The notes beneath the pieces are model-generated. The model searched no databases. It had not been told where the DNA came from and was given only the letters and a program-made list of their open reading frames with translations. Both the position numbers and the translations under genes were made by a program. Shown piece by piece: positions 54,888-63,913 of a stretch of 64,000 nucleotides of DNA (the stretch's first letter is position 1; every line of letters begins with the position of its first letter). Source of the stretch: Lachnospiraceae bacterium (GTDB lineage: Bacteria; Bacillota; Clostridia; Lachnospirales; Lachnospiraceae); the NCBI GenBank assembly GCA_024684085.1, contig JAIKXM010000016.1:1-64000 (forward strand), in the 5' to 3' direction.

Positions 54888-56582
54888 TCAACAATAAATT
54901 CTTTCTTCTATTTCAGCGAGAGCTTTTTCCAATGCCACGCGACCTTTTTCAATCTTGTGCTTATCCTGTCCCTCCAGAATTCTTTCGAATCGCATAATTT
55001 CCTGATCAATCCTATATCTGTCATCCGAACAACACTCTTCATAAAGCCGCTCTCCTCTAAGTAACAAAAGAGCATTCTTCTCATCTTCTCTTGGATTCTG
55101 TTTGAGATAAGCAAGCTGTTCCAATCTCTCATTAGCTTCTTTTTCTGTAAGCTTTTTGTCACCTTTCTGGATTATGATCTTTCGCTTATCGCCCGTTGTA
55201 TTGGCACGTACCTCAACTTCCAAGAGCGAATTAACATCATAAGTATACGTAATGTCAACAGCTTCTTTTCCGGCAGGACCGGGAGGCACCGGGACAACAA
55301 CCTCTCCCAGCAAAAGATTATTCTCTGCCTTTCTGCTTTCACCCTGTAGAACTTTTACACATACTTTTGACTGATTGTCACAAGCAGTTACTAAGGTTTG
55401 AGTTCTACTTACGGGAATCACAGTATTTCTCTCTATTATAGGCATAAAGTGTCCCGCCTCATCGAACACACCATTATTGATAATAACCTCTGTTCCAAGC
55501 GTAAATGGACATACATCTATAAAGACTATTTCTTTTATCTCTTTATTTCTTTCTTTCATTCCACATGTTATTCCCGCTCCCAAGGCAACAGCCTTATCAG
55601 GATCCACATTGGACTCCGGAAAATTATGAAATAGCTTAGTCACAAAATTCCTAACTATAGAAAGTCTTGTAGCACCGCCAACCATAATAACCCTATCTAT
55701 GTCTGATAGTTTAAGCCCTGAATCTCTAAGTGCTTTTTCTATAGGCTTTCTAATTCGGCTTTTCAGATTCTCGCAATTCTTTTCATACTCAGCCACAGAA
55801 AAAGATTGTTCGATAAGTTCACCTTCCAGCTTACAACTCATGGAAAAAGTCTTTGAACCACCAATATTAATCTTAGCCTGTTCTGATGATGCCATAACAA
55901 TATTCATCTTCTTTTGGTCAAGACTTTCCGGAACAATCAACGATTTTCTAAGGAACATTTCAGCCAGTACTCTGGTAAAGTCTTCTCCACCTGTATAGTT
56001 ATCTCCTGCAATAGCATGGACTTCAATTATTCCATCACTATACTCAAGGATTGAAACATCTAATGTTCCGCCTCCCAGATCAAAAACAAGGCAACGCTCT
56101 TCACTGTTGTCCTTTCCAACGCCGTAGGTGATTGCAGCTGCAGAAGGTTCATTTATGATTCTGACAGCTTCCAACCCTGCCAGTTCCCCGGCTTCCGCCG
56201 TTGCCTTTCTTTGCAGATCATTAAAATATGCCGGAACACTAATGATTGCACGGTCTACTTTTTTTCTGAGGAAAACTTCAGCATCCTCCTTCAGTGAACG
56301 CAAAAGAAGAGCTGATAATTCTGTTGCAGTGAAACTTTTACCTCTAAGCTTAAAGACCTTCTCCGTTCCCATACTTCGCTTAAACACCTTCGCACAATCA
56401 AGCGGATGAAGCCTTCCATACTCAAGTGCAAGTGAACCAACCAGCACCTCATCTTTATCATTTATACTCACAACTGATGGGGTTAATTCTTCCCCGAGTC
56501 TATTAGGGATAACAGTCGCTCCTTTTTTTCCATAATAAGTCACAAGGCTATTGGTAGTTCCAAGATCAATACCGACTAACAT
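54888..56582 (-). CDS. hscC: HscC-type Hsp70 chaperone
   Basis: A 564-residue Hsp70 with the phosphate loops GIDLGTTNS (4-12) and FDLGGGT (167-173), SVPAYFNDLQRKAT, NEPSAAAI and MVGGATRLS. The substrate-binding part (about 385-500) is complete, but the helical lid is short, and the EEVD/DnaK-type tail is missing. The length and lid match E. coli HscC (556) rather than DnaK (about 610-640). It starts one base after the stop of its J-like partner gene, the pairing expected from HscC with DjlB/DjlC. Clients are not known. Confidence 0.88.
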   Translation of the reverse strand: MLVGIDLGTTNSLVTYYGKKGATVIPNRLGEELTPSVVSINDKDEVLVGSLALEYGRLHPLDCAKVFKRSMGTEKVFKLRGKSFTATELSALLLRSLKEDAEVFLRKKVDRAIISVPAYFNDLQRKATAEAGELAGLEAVRIINEPSAAAITYGVGKDNSEERCLVFDLGGGTLDVSILEYSDGIIEVHAIAGDNYTGGEDFTRVLAEMFLRKSLIVPESLDQKKMNIVMASSEQAKINIGGSKTFSMSCKLEGELIEQSFSVAEYEKNCENLKSRIRKPIEKALRDSGLKLSDIDRVIMVGGATRLSIVRNFVTKLFHNFPESNVDPDKAVALGAGITCGMKERNKEIKEIVFIDVCPFTLGTEVIINNGVFDEAGHFMPIIERNTVIPVSRTQTLVTACDNQSKVCVKVLQGESRKAENNLLLGEVVVPVPPGPAGKEAVDITYTYDVNSLLEVEVRANTTGDKRKIIIQKGDKKLTEKEANERLEQLAYLKQNPREDEKNALLLLRGERLYEECCSDDRYRIDQEIMRFERILEGQDKHKIEKGRVALEKALAEIEERIYC

Positions 56583-56583
56583 C

Positions 56584-59274
56584 TCATACCCCCAACCGTT
56601 TCATTTCATATTCATGGCAAATAAAGTCAGGATCATCAGGCCATTCCTTCATCCCAAAACGAGCAATCTCATGAGCCTTTGAGTAGTTACCCTTTAACAT
56701 CTCAATTAACATTTCAAAAATATATGAATCCTTACATTCAGAATAGTCACAGGTACTACACAAATTGCATTTCCTGCATTTTACAAGTGATTCCTGTGCC
56801 TTATCGAAATCGCCAAGAACAGCATATGTTCGAGACATCTCTGCCAAATATAGAGCTTCATGGTTCGGATCGTTTTTAAGCGCATTTTCAAGTTCGGTAA
56901 GAGCAAGTTTGGCATACTTTCTAGCCCCCAACCGTTTACCCAGCCGACGTAACGAAAAAGCAAGACTTGAGTATACGCTGAACACATCCCCTTCATCATC
57001 AGTACTTTTTTTTACCCTCTTATACCAATAATCTTTCTGACCTTTCAAATCCCCACACAATCTAAGGTAATGGTAGCATACTATATCTGAATAGTATTGC
57101 AAAAGATTAGGATAATTCATGTTGAACCTCTTATAAAACTGAATAAACTTATCGATATCTCCTTTGCAAAGATTTAATACCATTTCATCATAAAGAGTCT
57201 CTTGTTTCATACTCTCATCTCTGGAAGCAAGATATGCCTCAGCTTCATCCCACATAGAAAACTGCATATAAATAGACAAAAGCGGTGATCTATCCAAAGG
57301 AATATCGATCAACTCGCAGATAGTCTTTAATTCTCTTACAGCCTCTTCACCTTTGCCCTCTCTTCGCAGCATTCTGACTTTATCACGGCAATGGCCTTCA
57401 ATCTTTGATTCCAACAATTCCTTTTCATAAGGCTTATCCGTTATATCCTTATCTCGAGCCAATTCATTATATATTTCAATATATTCAGAATATGCTTTTT
57501 CCTTATCATCATTTTCATAAAGAATTGTCTTGTATAGCCTAAGGTTAGGGTCATCACCCATATCCTTTTCATTGAGATAATCAATTACCTCCGACGCCTG
57601 GTCATATGCATTATTTCTAATCAACACACGAAGCTGGAATAAATACCCACTGATGTAATTGGGAAATATCTGAATCATTCTTGTTCCTGCCTCAAAAGCT
57701 GTATTATCGTCCCACATTCCAAACGCAGCCTCGGCAAGGCAATACCAGCCAAAATAATTCAAATTATCCTTTTCGAGTATTTTGGATGCAGCGTCAGCAG
57801 CACCTTCAAAGTCCTCAATGTGAATAAGAGTCCTAACTACAGCGATCCTTACCAGCTCATTATCAGGAAATCTGTCAAGAGCCTTTTTTATACAATCCTT
57901 TGAAGACTTGATATCTCCAAGATGTCTGTATGCCTCCATCTGAGTGGTATACAGACTGGAAAGCAAACTGTTCTTTATTTCTAAATCCCCATCAGAATTA
58001 CTGATTTCATATTCAATACGCTCTATAAGTTCCTCATTACAGGCAACAAGCTTATCATACTCTTTTGTCTCCGCATAGACATCTGTCATGATTGAATGAT
58101 AATCATAAGCATCAACTTCTTCCGGAACAATATGCTTAGCATAAGCCGCAACCTTCTTCATATCAGGTTTTGAGGAACACATAGTATACCAGGCAAGCTT
58201 TTTATAATAATCACTATCCCCGTTATTTTTTATTATGCTTATGTCCTCAAGGATTTTATCTGCAATTTGAGCTCTGTGTACCCCCAGTGCACCCATTATT
58301 TCAAAGGAATAGTTCCTTTTACGCATCGTACTTTTTAGTATTTCAAACGCCTCTTCAAGTTTGCCGGCTTCAGCAAGTGAAGTGGCCAGAGTATTATTTA
58401 ACACCCAATTGTCACGGTCTTTGGACAGATACTCTCTGCATTTATCTTCGCATTTTTTATATTCTTTTACGGCACATAGAGTTCCAAGATACATATTCCT
58501 GATCGAATCATCGTCGGGATAATTCTCAACAAGTTCTTCCAAACCAACAATACTGCCGGCATAATCCTCTTCATTATTCTGAGCTGAAAGAGAGAACTTC
58601 AAAGCCTTGCCATATGGATGTGACTCAGACAGACTTTCAGCCTCAGTAATGGCTTCAAGCCCTTCTCTGCCGCGAATATCATCAGCCTTTCTGTATAAAC
58701 CAAGATATTTTTCAACAATTTCCCCATCTTTGCCCGGAACAAATAATCTATAAGGTAATGCTTCTTCCCATTTAATGGCAGGAATCACCAGGCGATCAAA
58801 AAATTCCTTGGGCCACTTTTCGCAAAGATCTTCATACCTGCCTTGAATATTATATTTATCATCAATAAGCACCCATATGGAATGTGGAAGAAAAAAATGA
58901 TCCATTAAGAATTCAATCAGATACTCAAACGCCTCTTCGTTACTCTCAATACTTTCACATACTTCATCAGCAAATAGCTCTTTCCAACATTTCTCATCAA
59001 TTCTTTTAGCAAAATCATCATAAACAACTGCAAGCTTCTCTCCCCATGTAGCAAGCACAGGATTATCTATATTATTCAGATCATTTGATTTGGCTTTCTT
59101 TTCATTTCCTGTCTTTGCATACTCAAGTGCATCTTCATATGCACCTCGAAGCTTTATGAACCCCTCCGGATCATCTTCAGGATTAGTATTTTTAAGCTTA
59201 GCTCTATAAGCCTTAGTAATAACCGCTTTATCTACTGTTGGATCAATTCCCAGAACTCTCCAATTCGCTTCCAT
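56584..59274 (-). CDS. J-like domain/TPR protein, partner of HscC
   Basis: An 896-residue protein. Residues 1-55 look like a J domain (NWRVLGIDPTVDKAVITKAY; PEGFIKLRGAYEDALEYA), but the HPD motif is replaced by NPE at 31-33. The rest is helical tetratricopeptide-like repeats, visible as recurring DN/PD, GxxxEA and YY/GWY elements from about 200 to 880. A cysteine cluster sits at 833, 836, 839, 842 and 847. Similar degenerate J domains occur in DjlB/DjlC-like partners of HscC. First gene of the pair. Confidence 0.8.
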   Translation of the reverse strand: MEANWRVLGIDPTVDKAVITKAYRAKLKNTNPEDDPEGFIKLRGAYEDALEYAKTGNEKKAKSNDLNNIDNPVLATWGEKLAVVYDDFAKRIDEKCWKELFADEVCESIESNEEAFEYLIEFLMDHFFLPHSIWVLIDDKYNIQGRYEDLCEKWPKEFFDRLVIPAIKWEEALPYRLFVPGKDGEIVEKYLGLYRKADDIRGREGLEAITEAESLSESHPYGKALKFSLSAQNNEEDYAGSIVGLEELVENYPDDDSIRNMYLGTLCAVKEYKKCEDKCREYLSKDRDNWVLNNTLATSLAEAGKLEEAFEILKSTMRKRNYSFEIMGALGVHRAQIADKILEDISIIKNNGDSDYYKKLAWYTMCSSKPDMKKVAAYAKHIVPEEVDAYDYHSIMTDVYAETKEYDKLVACNEELIERIEYEISNSDGDLEIKNSLLSSLYTTQMEAYRHLGDIKSSKDCIKKALDRFPDNELVRIAVVRTLIHIEDFEGAADAASKILEKDNLNYFGWYCLAEAAFGMWDDNTAFEAGTRMIQIFPNYISGYLFQLRVLIRNNAYDQASEVIDYLNEKDMGDDPNLRLYKTILYENDDKEKAYSEYIEIYNELARDKDITDKPYEKELLESKIEGHCRDKVRMLRREGKGEEAVRELKTICELIDIPLDRSPLLSIYMQFSMWDEAEAYLASRDESMKQETLYDEMVLNLCKGDIDKFIQFYKRFNMNYPNLLQYYSDIVCYHYLRLCGDLKGQKDYWYKRVKKSTDDEGDVFSVYSSLAFSLRRLGKRLGARKYAKLALTELENALKNDPNHEALYLAEMSRTYAVLGDFDKAQESLVKCRKCNLCSTCDYSECKDSYIFEMLIEMLKGNYSKAHEIARFGMKEWPDDPDFICHEYEMKRLGV

Positions 59275-59469
59275 ACTTCTTTATACTCCTACCATTGCTT
59301 TGCACAAGCTATAATCAATCAGTCAAATAAAAAATTAACGATAATGATATTACTACATACGACATCAAAAATCCAAGTTTTGTTTTCAATTCGAACCCTT
59401 ATTGCCGTACGATTCTCAACGATATCCCGACGATCGATTCATTATGGATTCAATTAACTCTTCTTACAT

Positions 59470-59955
59470 TTATATATGATTCTTAAATTTTGCATATACC
59501 CACATTATAATCGCCATCAAGATACTGAAAACTATTAAACCAATACCGGTATAAATATGAGATGGTATATCGTCAGCTAAATATGACTGTTCCGGATTTG
59601 TAGGATTAATCATCAGTTCTGTTACATCACCAATATTATAATTATCTTTCAATTTGGTTGAGTAAGATATGACTTTTTTATAATAATTCCCGTCATAATT
59701 AAATATATAAGTGGCGTACCAAGAATCAGAATCTTCGAAAGTTCCCATGTGCGCATCATAAATTATCGCATTAACGGATTCTGTACAGTAACACTTCAGA
59801 TATAAGCCGTAAAATAGAAAAACAACGCCCAACAACGACACAATAACAGCAGACTCAATAATTAACCGCCTGATAAACAACTTCAAATGATCTTTTCTTG
59901 AATTGTCATATTTATAATTATCAAATGTATCTTCATAATAATCATCAAATTCCAC
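59470..59955 (-). CDS. DUF3592-like membrane protein
   Basis: The start is GTG 59955 with AGGAG eight bases upstream; an open frame continues upstream but overlaps the neighbouring gene. The 161-residue product has membrane helices at about 35-55 and 132-152, flanking an extracytoplasmic beta-rich domain (VNAIIYDAHMGTF; YIFNYDGNYY; TELMINPTNPEQSYL) typical of DUF3592. The function is unknown. It follows the Bax-inhibitor gene by 61 bases. Confidence 0.75.
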   Translation of the reverse strand: MEFDDYYEDTFDNYKYDNSRKDHLKLFIRRLIIESAVIVSLLGVVFLFYGLYLKCYCTESVNAIIYDAHMGTFEDSDSWYATYIFNYDGNYYKKVISYSTKLKDNYNIGDVTELMINPTNPEQSYLADDIPSHIYTGIGLIVFSILMAIIMWVYAKFKNHI

Positions 59956-60016
59956 AAATATATCTCCTAACAATTGCCGCACAACTAATTGCTTATTGCG
60001 CGAATTCAAATCAAAA

Positions 60017-60814
60017 TCACTTGCGCCTTCCGAACAGACGTAACAGCTTAAGGAACAGGTTAATAAAATCAAGATACAACTCAAATGCACCGGCCATTGC
60101 TATAGCAGTCGAACTGTCCGAATCAGAATAAGCCACTCTGTCTTTCAGCTTCTGTGCATCATATGCCGTAAGCCCCACAAAGACAAGAACACCCACGATG
60201 CTGATGCCGAATTCCAAAGCACTGCTACGAAGGATAAAAATATTCACAAAGCCTGCAATAATGATTCCCACAAGTCCCATCATTAACAGTGATCCAATAG
60301 AGGACAGATCTCTTTTAGTGATCAGTCCGTAGATAGCCATCACACCGAACATTCCTGCAGTCATCAAGAAGACTGCAGCTACCGAAGCTCCTGTGTATGC
60401 CAAACAGATAATACCGATAGTAGCTCCGGTCAGGTAAGAATAAACGGTATATAAAACCGCCGCCAGAACCACGTGGTTCCTCTTCAGTACCGAATTGGAT
60501 ATAAAAACAATGGCAAGCTCTGCGCCGAAGAGTATAAATATCGCAGAGGGACTACTCATAAGCAAGTTAAGCATGAAATACGGGGCCGTATAAGCTGCAA
60601 AAGCTGTAATACCCAGTGCTGCCACCATAAAGAGAAAGGCCTTGGCAATAACCTCTTCATACATCAGCGTCCTTATCTGTTGCATGGTGGTCTTCACCGG
60701 ATTGCCAGATCCAAAACCGTTGCTCATATCGTCATAGCTCTGAAATCCGTCTTGGAAATCATCATAATGATTAGGTGTATACTCTCCGTTGTTATAATTG
60801 TTATAAGGTTCCAT
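60017..60814 (-). CDS. Bax inhibitor-1/YccA family membrane protein
   Basis: A 265-residue protein with a Asn/Tyr/Asp-rich cytosolic lead of about 50 residues and seven membrane helices. Family features include MAALGITAFAAY-like helix 1, AYDAQKLKD in the last loop, and FELYLDFINLFLKLLRLFG at the end. Relatives act as pH-sensitive calcium leaks or modulate FtsH; the role here is unproven. Confidence 0.93.
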   Translation of the reverse strand: MEPYNNYNNGEYTPNHYDDFQDGFQSYDDMSNGFGSGNPVKTTMQQIRTLMYEEVIAKAFLFMVAALGITAFAAYTAPYFMLNLLMSSPSAIFILFGAELAIVFISNSVLKRNHVVLAAVLYTVYSYLTGATIGIICLAYTGASVAAVFLMTAGMFGVMAIYGLITKRDLSSIGSLLMMGLVGIIIAGFVNIFILRSSALEFGISIVGVLVFVGLTAYDAQKLKDRVAYSDSDSSTAIAMAGAFELYLDFINLFLKLLRLFGRRK

Positions 60815-60892
60815 TATATTATTCCTCCTGTCTTATCAAAAGAGTCACATCGAACTCCTTATACAGTTTATCATCCCTGTCAAGGGAACGGT

Positions 60893-61250
60893 TTACAATA
60901 CTTTTTTGCGTGCAATAAGAATTCTTTCTGCGATTGTTTTCGCATTACCGAAGCCCAACTCCTGCAATTCTTTGGCAGATTCCTTTAGTGCACTTTCAAA
61001 CCTGTCGAAGATCTTATGATAATTGTTCATCGCTAATTTTTCACCAATTCCAACACTTGCAGCCAACGCTTTGAATCTCTCTTCATCAACATCATCCAAA
61101 TCTCTGGCCCCGCCAATGCTAAAAGACATCTCTTTTGTTGCGCTCTCATAGATTACGGTACTTATCATATCGTATGCCGGGGCAAGCGAGATCCCCTCCA
61201 AATGTGAGTCATAAAGAAGAGATTTCAAGATATACCTGGTAACAAATCAT
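60893..61250 (-). pseudogene. hipA: hipA toxin remnant with internal deletion
   Basis: A start codon overlaps the hipB stop (TAATG, ATG 61250-61248) and encodes MICYQVYLE before hitting a stop at 61209. From about 61228 another frame encodes a HipA C-terminus, starting SLLYDSHLEG and continuing SLAPAYDMISTVIY and SFSIGG. The roughly 300 codons between, including the kinase core and DRHxKN loop, are missing, and the join is out of frame. The remnant cannot be an active HipA kinase. Confidence 0.85.
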
Positions 61251-61465
61251 TATTTCCCCCTCGCATTCACAACGATATCCAGTCCCAGCATATTCGCAAG
61301 ATAAAGAGCTTTACCCAATTCCGCTGTACTCTTCCCGTTTTCCAAATCCGAAATAAAGCTGATACTGAAACCGGTAAAATCAGAGATATATCGTTGAGTC
61401 AGTCCAAGTTCTTTCCTGCGTTTTTTCAACATTTTACCAAAATCAACAGAATTGTTTACTACCAC
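61250..61465 (-). CDS. hipB: HipB-like antitoxin, Xre helix-turn-helix
   Basis: A 71-residue protein with an HTH_3 domain (MLKKRRKELGLTQRYISDFTG; ISFISDLENGKS; ALYLANMLGLDI). It begins at GTG 61465 with GGAGG five bases before. It should bind the operators upstream and repress its own operon. Its partner hipA is gutted, so it survives as an orphan regulator. Confidence 0.88.
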   Translation of the reverse strand: MVVNNSVDFGKMLKKRRKELGLTQRYISDFTGFSISFISDLENGKSTAELGKALYLANMLGLDIVVNARGK

Positions 61466-61525
61466 TTCCGCCTCCGCACAAATTGAGCCGTTCGAACAAA
61501 TTCCACATTAATCTCATAAAAATAC

Positions 61526-61535
61526 GCCGTACGGC
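61526..61535. promoter_or_regulatory. Putative HipB operator 1
   Basis: Perfect palindrome GCCGTACGGC between the -10 element and hipB. An identical site lies 39 bp away. Confidence 0.65.
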
Positions 61536-61554
61536 TATATTATTCTCATTTCAT

Positions 61555-61582
61555 TCTATAATAAGCCGTACGGCATAGTCAA
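61555..61582 (-). promoter_or_regulatory. hipB promoter
   Basis: Minus-strand TTGACT (61582-61577), 16-base spacer and TATAGA (61560-61555). The spacer contains the second GCCGTACGGC palindrome, so bound repressor would block RNA polymerase. Confidence 0.6.
61565..61574. promoter_or_regulatory. Putative HipB operator 2
   Basis: Second perfect GCCGTACGGC palindrome, inside the -35/-10 spacer of hipB. Confidence 0.65.
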
Positions 61583-61613
61583 GAATATTATGTTTTACGA
61601 TTTTTACACACCA

Positions 61614-62462
61614 TTAACAATTGCCCACAAACACGTATTCTACATATTCTCCGGCCACATCCGCAAGATGATATACCGCCTGTACGTCCGTTGCATTACG
61701 ATCCGTCATGTGGAATCCGGGAAAAAATCTGGTAATGTGCAGAGGAACACCCTGTCCGTCCGGATTCTTAAAGGTTCCAACCCAACGAGCCAGCTCTCGT
61801 ACCTCTTCTTCCCTGTCATTTTCGCCCGGAACGATCAGGGTAGTCAACTCAACATGGGCTGTTTTGACCGCTTCTTCGATAAAACGAATTACCTGCTGTC
61901 TGCAACCTCCGAGGACCTTACTGTAATATGCATCCGTAAAGCCCTTCAAATCTATGTTCATGGCATCTATATAGGGTGACAATTCAGACAAAACTGAAAG
62001 CTCCGCCGTCCCATTTGTCACCAATACATTTTTCAATCCATGTGCTTTCCCAAGTTTTGCGGTATCCCGCACATATTCATAGCCGATCAGAGGCTCATTG
62101 TAGGTAAATGCGATACCGATATTACCTCGGTCTCGGGTGTCCAACGCAATCTGCACAAGTTCCTCCGGAGTTAAACTCTCTGCCTGCTCTGCAAACCGTT
62201 TTGACTCCTCTGACCAGGAAATCTCGTAATTCTGGCAAAACGGGCATCGAAGATTACAACCGAAGCTTCCCACAGACAAAATGTAACTGCCGGTCATAAA
62301 TCGTGCAAGAGGCTTTTTCTCAATGGGATCAAGAGCCAGGCTTGTGATCTTCCCGTAATTATAGGCAATTGTGGTGTTATTCTTAGCTATTCTCCCTCCG
62401 CAAAAGCCCAATGCACCCTCGGCCGGATCGCAATGCCTATAACAAACATGACATTTTGCCAT
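61614..62462 (-). CDS. AmmeMemoRadiSam system radical SAM enzyme
   Basis: A 282-residue radical SAM protein with the 4Fe-4S motif CNLRCPFC (Cys69, 73, 76). Extra N-terminal cysteines (Cys4, 7, 11 and 21) could bind another metal or cluster, as is typical of this family. LVTNGT and IDLKGFTDAYYSKVLGG follow. The family always travels with AMMECR1 and Memo-like proteins, here directly upstream. The reaction is, as far as I know, not established. GGGAGG precedes the ATG. Confidence 0.93.
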   Translation of the reverse strand: MAKCHVCYRHCDPAEGALGFCGGRIAKNNTTIAYNYGKITSLALDPIEKKPLARFMTGSYILSVGSFGCNLRCPFCQNYEISWSEESKRFAEQAESLTPEELVQIALDTRDRGNIGIAFTYNEPLIGYEYVRDTAKLGKAHGLKNVLVTNGTAELSVLSELSPYIDAMNIDLKGFTDAYYSKVLGGCRQQVIRFIEEAVKTAHVELTTLIVPGENDREEEVRELARWVGTFKNPDGQGVPLHITRFFPGFHMTDRNATDVQAVYHLADVAGEYVEYVFVGNC

Positions 62463-62526
62463 AAAAAACCTCCCTCAAAGCTGTACCTATCCAAATACTT
62501 TCAGACAGATCGGAAGATACATATTA

Positions 62527-63159
62527 TTACAGATGTCTTGTCACCTCAAAACGCTGCAAATGATAAGGTTCATCCTCTCGTATTCCACCCTTTTGTCTGG
62601 CAATGTCAATCTGTTGTTCAATGGTATCCACACCCTCAAGATTCGGTAGCAGCAGCCCACGCTTTCGTCCGCAACTCACGATTACACCATATCGTTTTAC
62701 ATCCAGTTTCTCGGGCGAATCAATATTTTCAGCATCTTGAAGCACGTCAACACTGATCTCCAGAAAATCAAGTTCCTCTTCCCGAATATAATCAAATCTT
62801 GGATCCCGTGAACAAGCGCTGATCGCATTCTGTATGATCTCCTCCGCAATACAATCCGTTGTTGCCGCAATCGTTCCGATACAACCACGCAGCTGACCGC
62901 ATTTGTGAATGGATACAAAAGTGCCGGCCCGCTCAGAAACCATTTCATCCGGTAGATCTTTCGGCACGGAAAGCTTTGTCCGGCTCCTCACCCAAGCTTC
63001 CACCGATGCTCTTGCCAGTTTCACATAGGGATCGCCTGCGTTGGCTTTCTCCATATATTCTCTTACAATCTTCTCCTCGTATTGCCTGAGAAAATGTCTC
63101 TTTTCATTTTTTTTCTCCGTGATAAAATGAGCAAATCCCATAACCGACCCCTGTGACAT
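62527..63159 (-). CDS. AMMECR1-domain protein (AmmeMemoRadiSam protein A, C-terminal part)
   Basis: The frame encodes an AMMECR1 domain (YVKLARASVEAWV; AGTFVSIHKCGQLRGCIGTI; DPRFDYIREEELDFLEISVDVL; LLLPNLEGVDT). The overlap with the upstream Memo-like frame (63104-63159) is in another frame and looks non-coding. The join of the frames falls at a T8 run (A8 in the mRNA, 63107-63114). Removing one A gives a continuous protein of about 463 residues, the fused form I recall from relatives. No good independent ribosome binding site precedes an ATG. Probably made by slippage, or inactivated by the extra base. Confidence 0.8.
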   Translation of the reverse strand: MSQGSVMGFAHFITEKKNEKRHFLRQYEEKIVREYMEKANAGDPYVKLARASVEAWVRSRTKLSVPKDLPDEMVSERAGTFVSIHKCGQLRGCIGTIAATTDCIAEEIIQNAISACSRDPRFDYIREEELDFLEISVDVLQDAENIDSPEKLDVKRYGVIVSCGRKRGLLLPNLEGVDTIEQQIDIARQKGGIREDEPYHLQRFEVTRHL

Positions 63160-63913
63160 CCTGATGAGACAATACTTTTGCCTTCACATTTATCCCATCA
63201 AAAGCACCTGCCATGATCACAAAGGATCGATGCCCACACTCTGCCGCTTTCTCCAGAAAATCCGAATTAAAATCGAGTAACGCTCCAAAATCAGTAGCAG
63301 CACACACTTCCATGATCCGCTTATCATATTCCGGCCCTTCCTCGGCATAGCCATAGGGTCCGTAAGTCTGAAGCTTATGGGACAGATCACCGCTGGCAAT
63401 GAGCACCACCCTTTTCCCGGATTCCTGCACTGCCCTTGCAAGGATCCCGCCAAAACGATAATGTTCCGACAACGGAAGTCCGGACAGACCGATCCGCAGG
63501 ATCTTACCTTCCGTGTATTTCTTCCGAAGAAACCAAAGCGGTACCATAGTACCGTGATCTAACTCAGGATCTCTTTCTCCTAATGTCCCTGCGGGGAAAT
63601 CCATCTCTTCCGCCAGAGTACATATCCGTTCCGCCAGATCAACATCATAATGTTCACAAAAACTCACATCCGGAGCACCGAAATGACCAAAACTGCCCAG
63701 AGCATCAGTGCCCGGGGAAATATGAAAATAGTCCGCATACATCACGGAATGAGGACTTGTGATGACAATAGTATCAGGCTTCAGGTTCGCAATTTCATCC
63801 GCCACCTGTTCGTATGCCTTGATCGTATCCGAAATCTGATTCTCATTACCTTTTCCAACTTCCGGTATGATCATGGGTGGGTGTGGTACCATAAAGGCCG
63901 CTAAAATCGACAT
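63104..63913 (-). CDS. Memo-like protein (AmmeMemoRadiSam protein B-type domain)
   Basis: ATG 63913 is chosen for GGAGGGAGG; the frame extends upstream to the window edge without one. The 269-residue protein has the class III extradiol dioxygenase/Memo fold motifs MVPHPPMIIPEVG, ITSPHSVMYADYF, LDHGTMVPLWFL, LIASGDLSHKL and a C-terminal GVGYGICSF. It ends at a TGA directly after an A8 tract, then continues in the AMMECR1 frame. In relatives the two domains are one polypeptide. The reaction is unknown. Confidence 0.85.
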   Translation of the reverse strand: MSILAAFMVPHPPMIIPEVGKGNENQISDTIKAYEQVADEIANLKPDTIVITSPHSVMYADYFHISPGTDALGSFGHFGAPDVSFCEHYDVDLAERICTLAEEMDFPAGTLGERDPELDHGTMVPLWFLRKKYTEGKILRIGLSGLPLSEHYRFGGILARAVQESGKRVVLIASGDLSHKLQTYGPYGYAEEGPEYDKRIMEVCAATDFGALLDFNSDFLEKAAECGHRSFVIMAGAFDGINVKAKVLSHQDVTGVGYGICSFYHGEKK

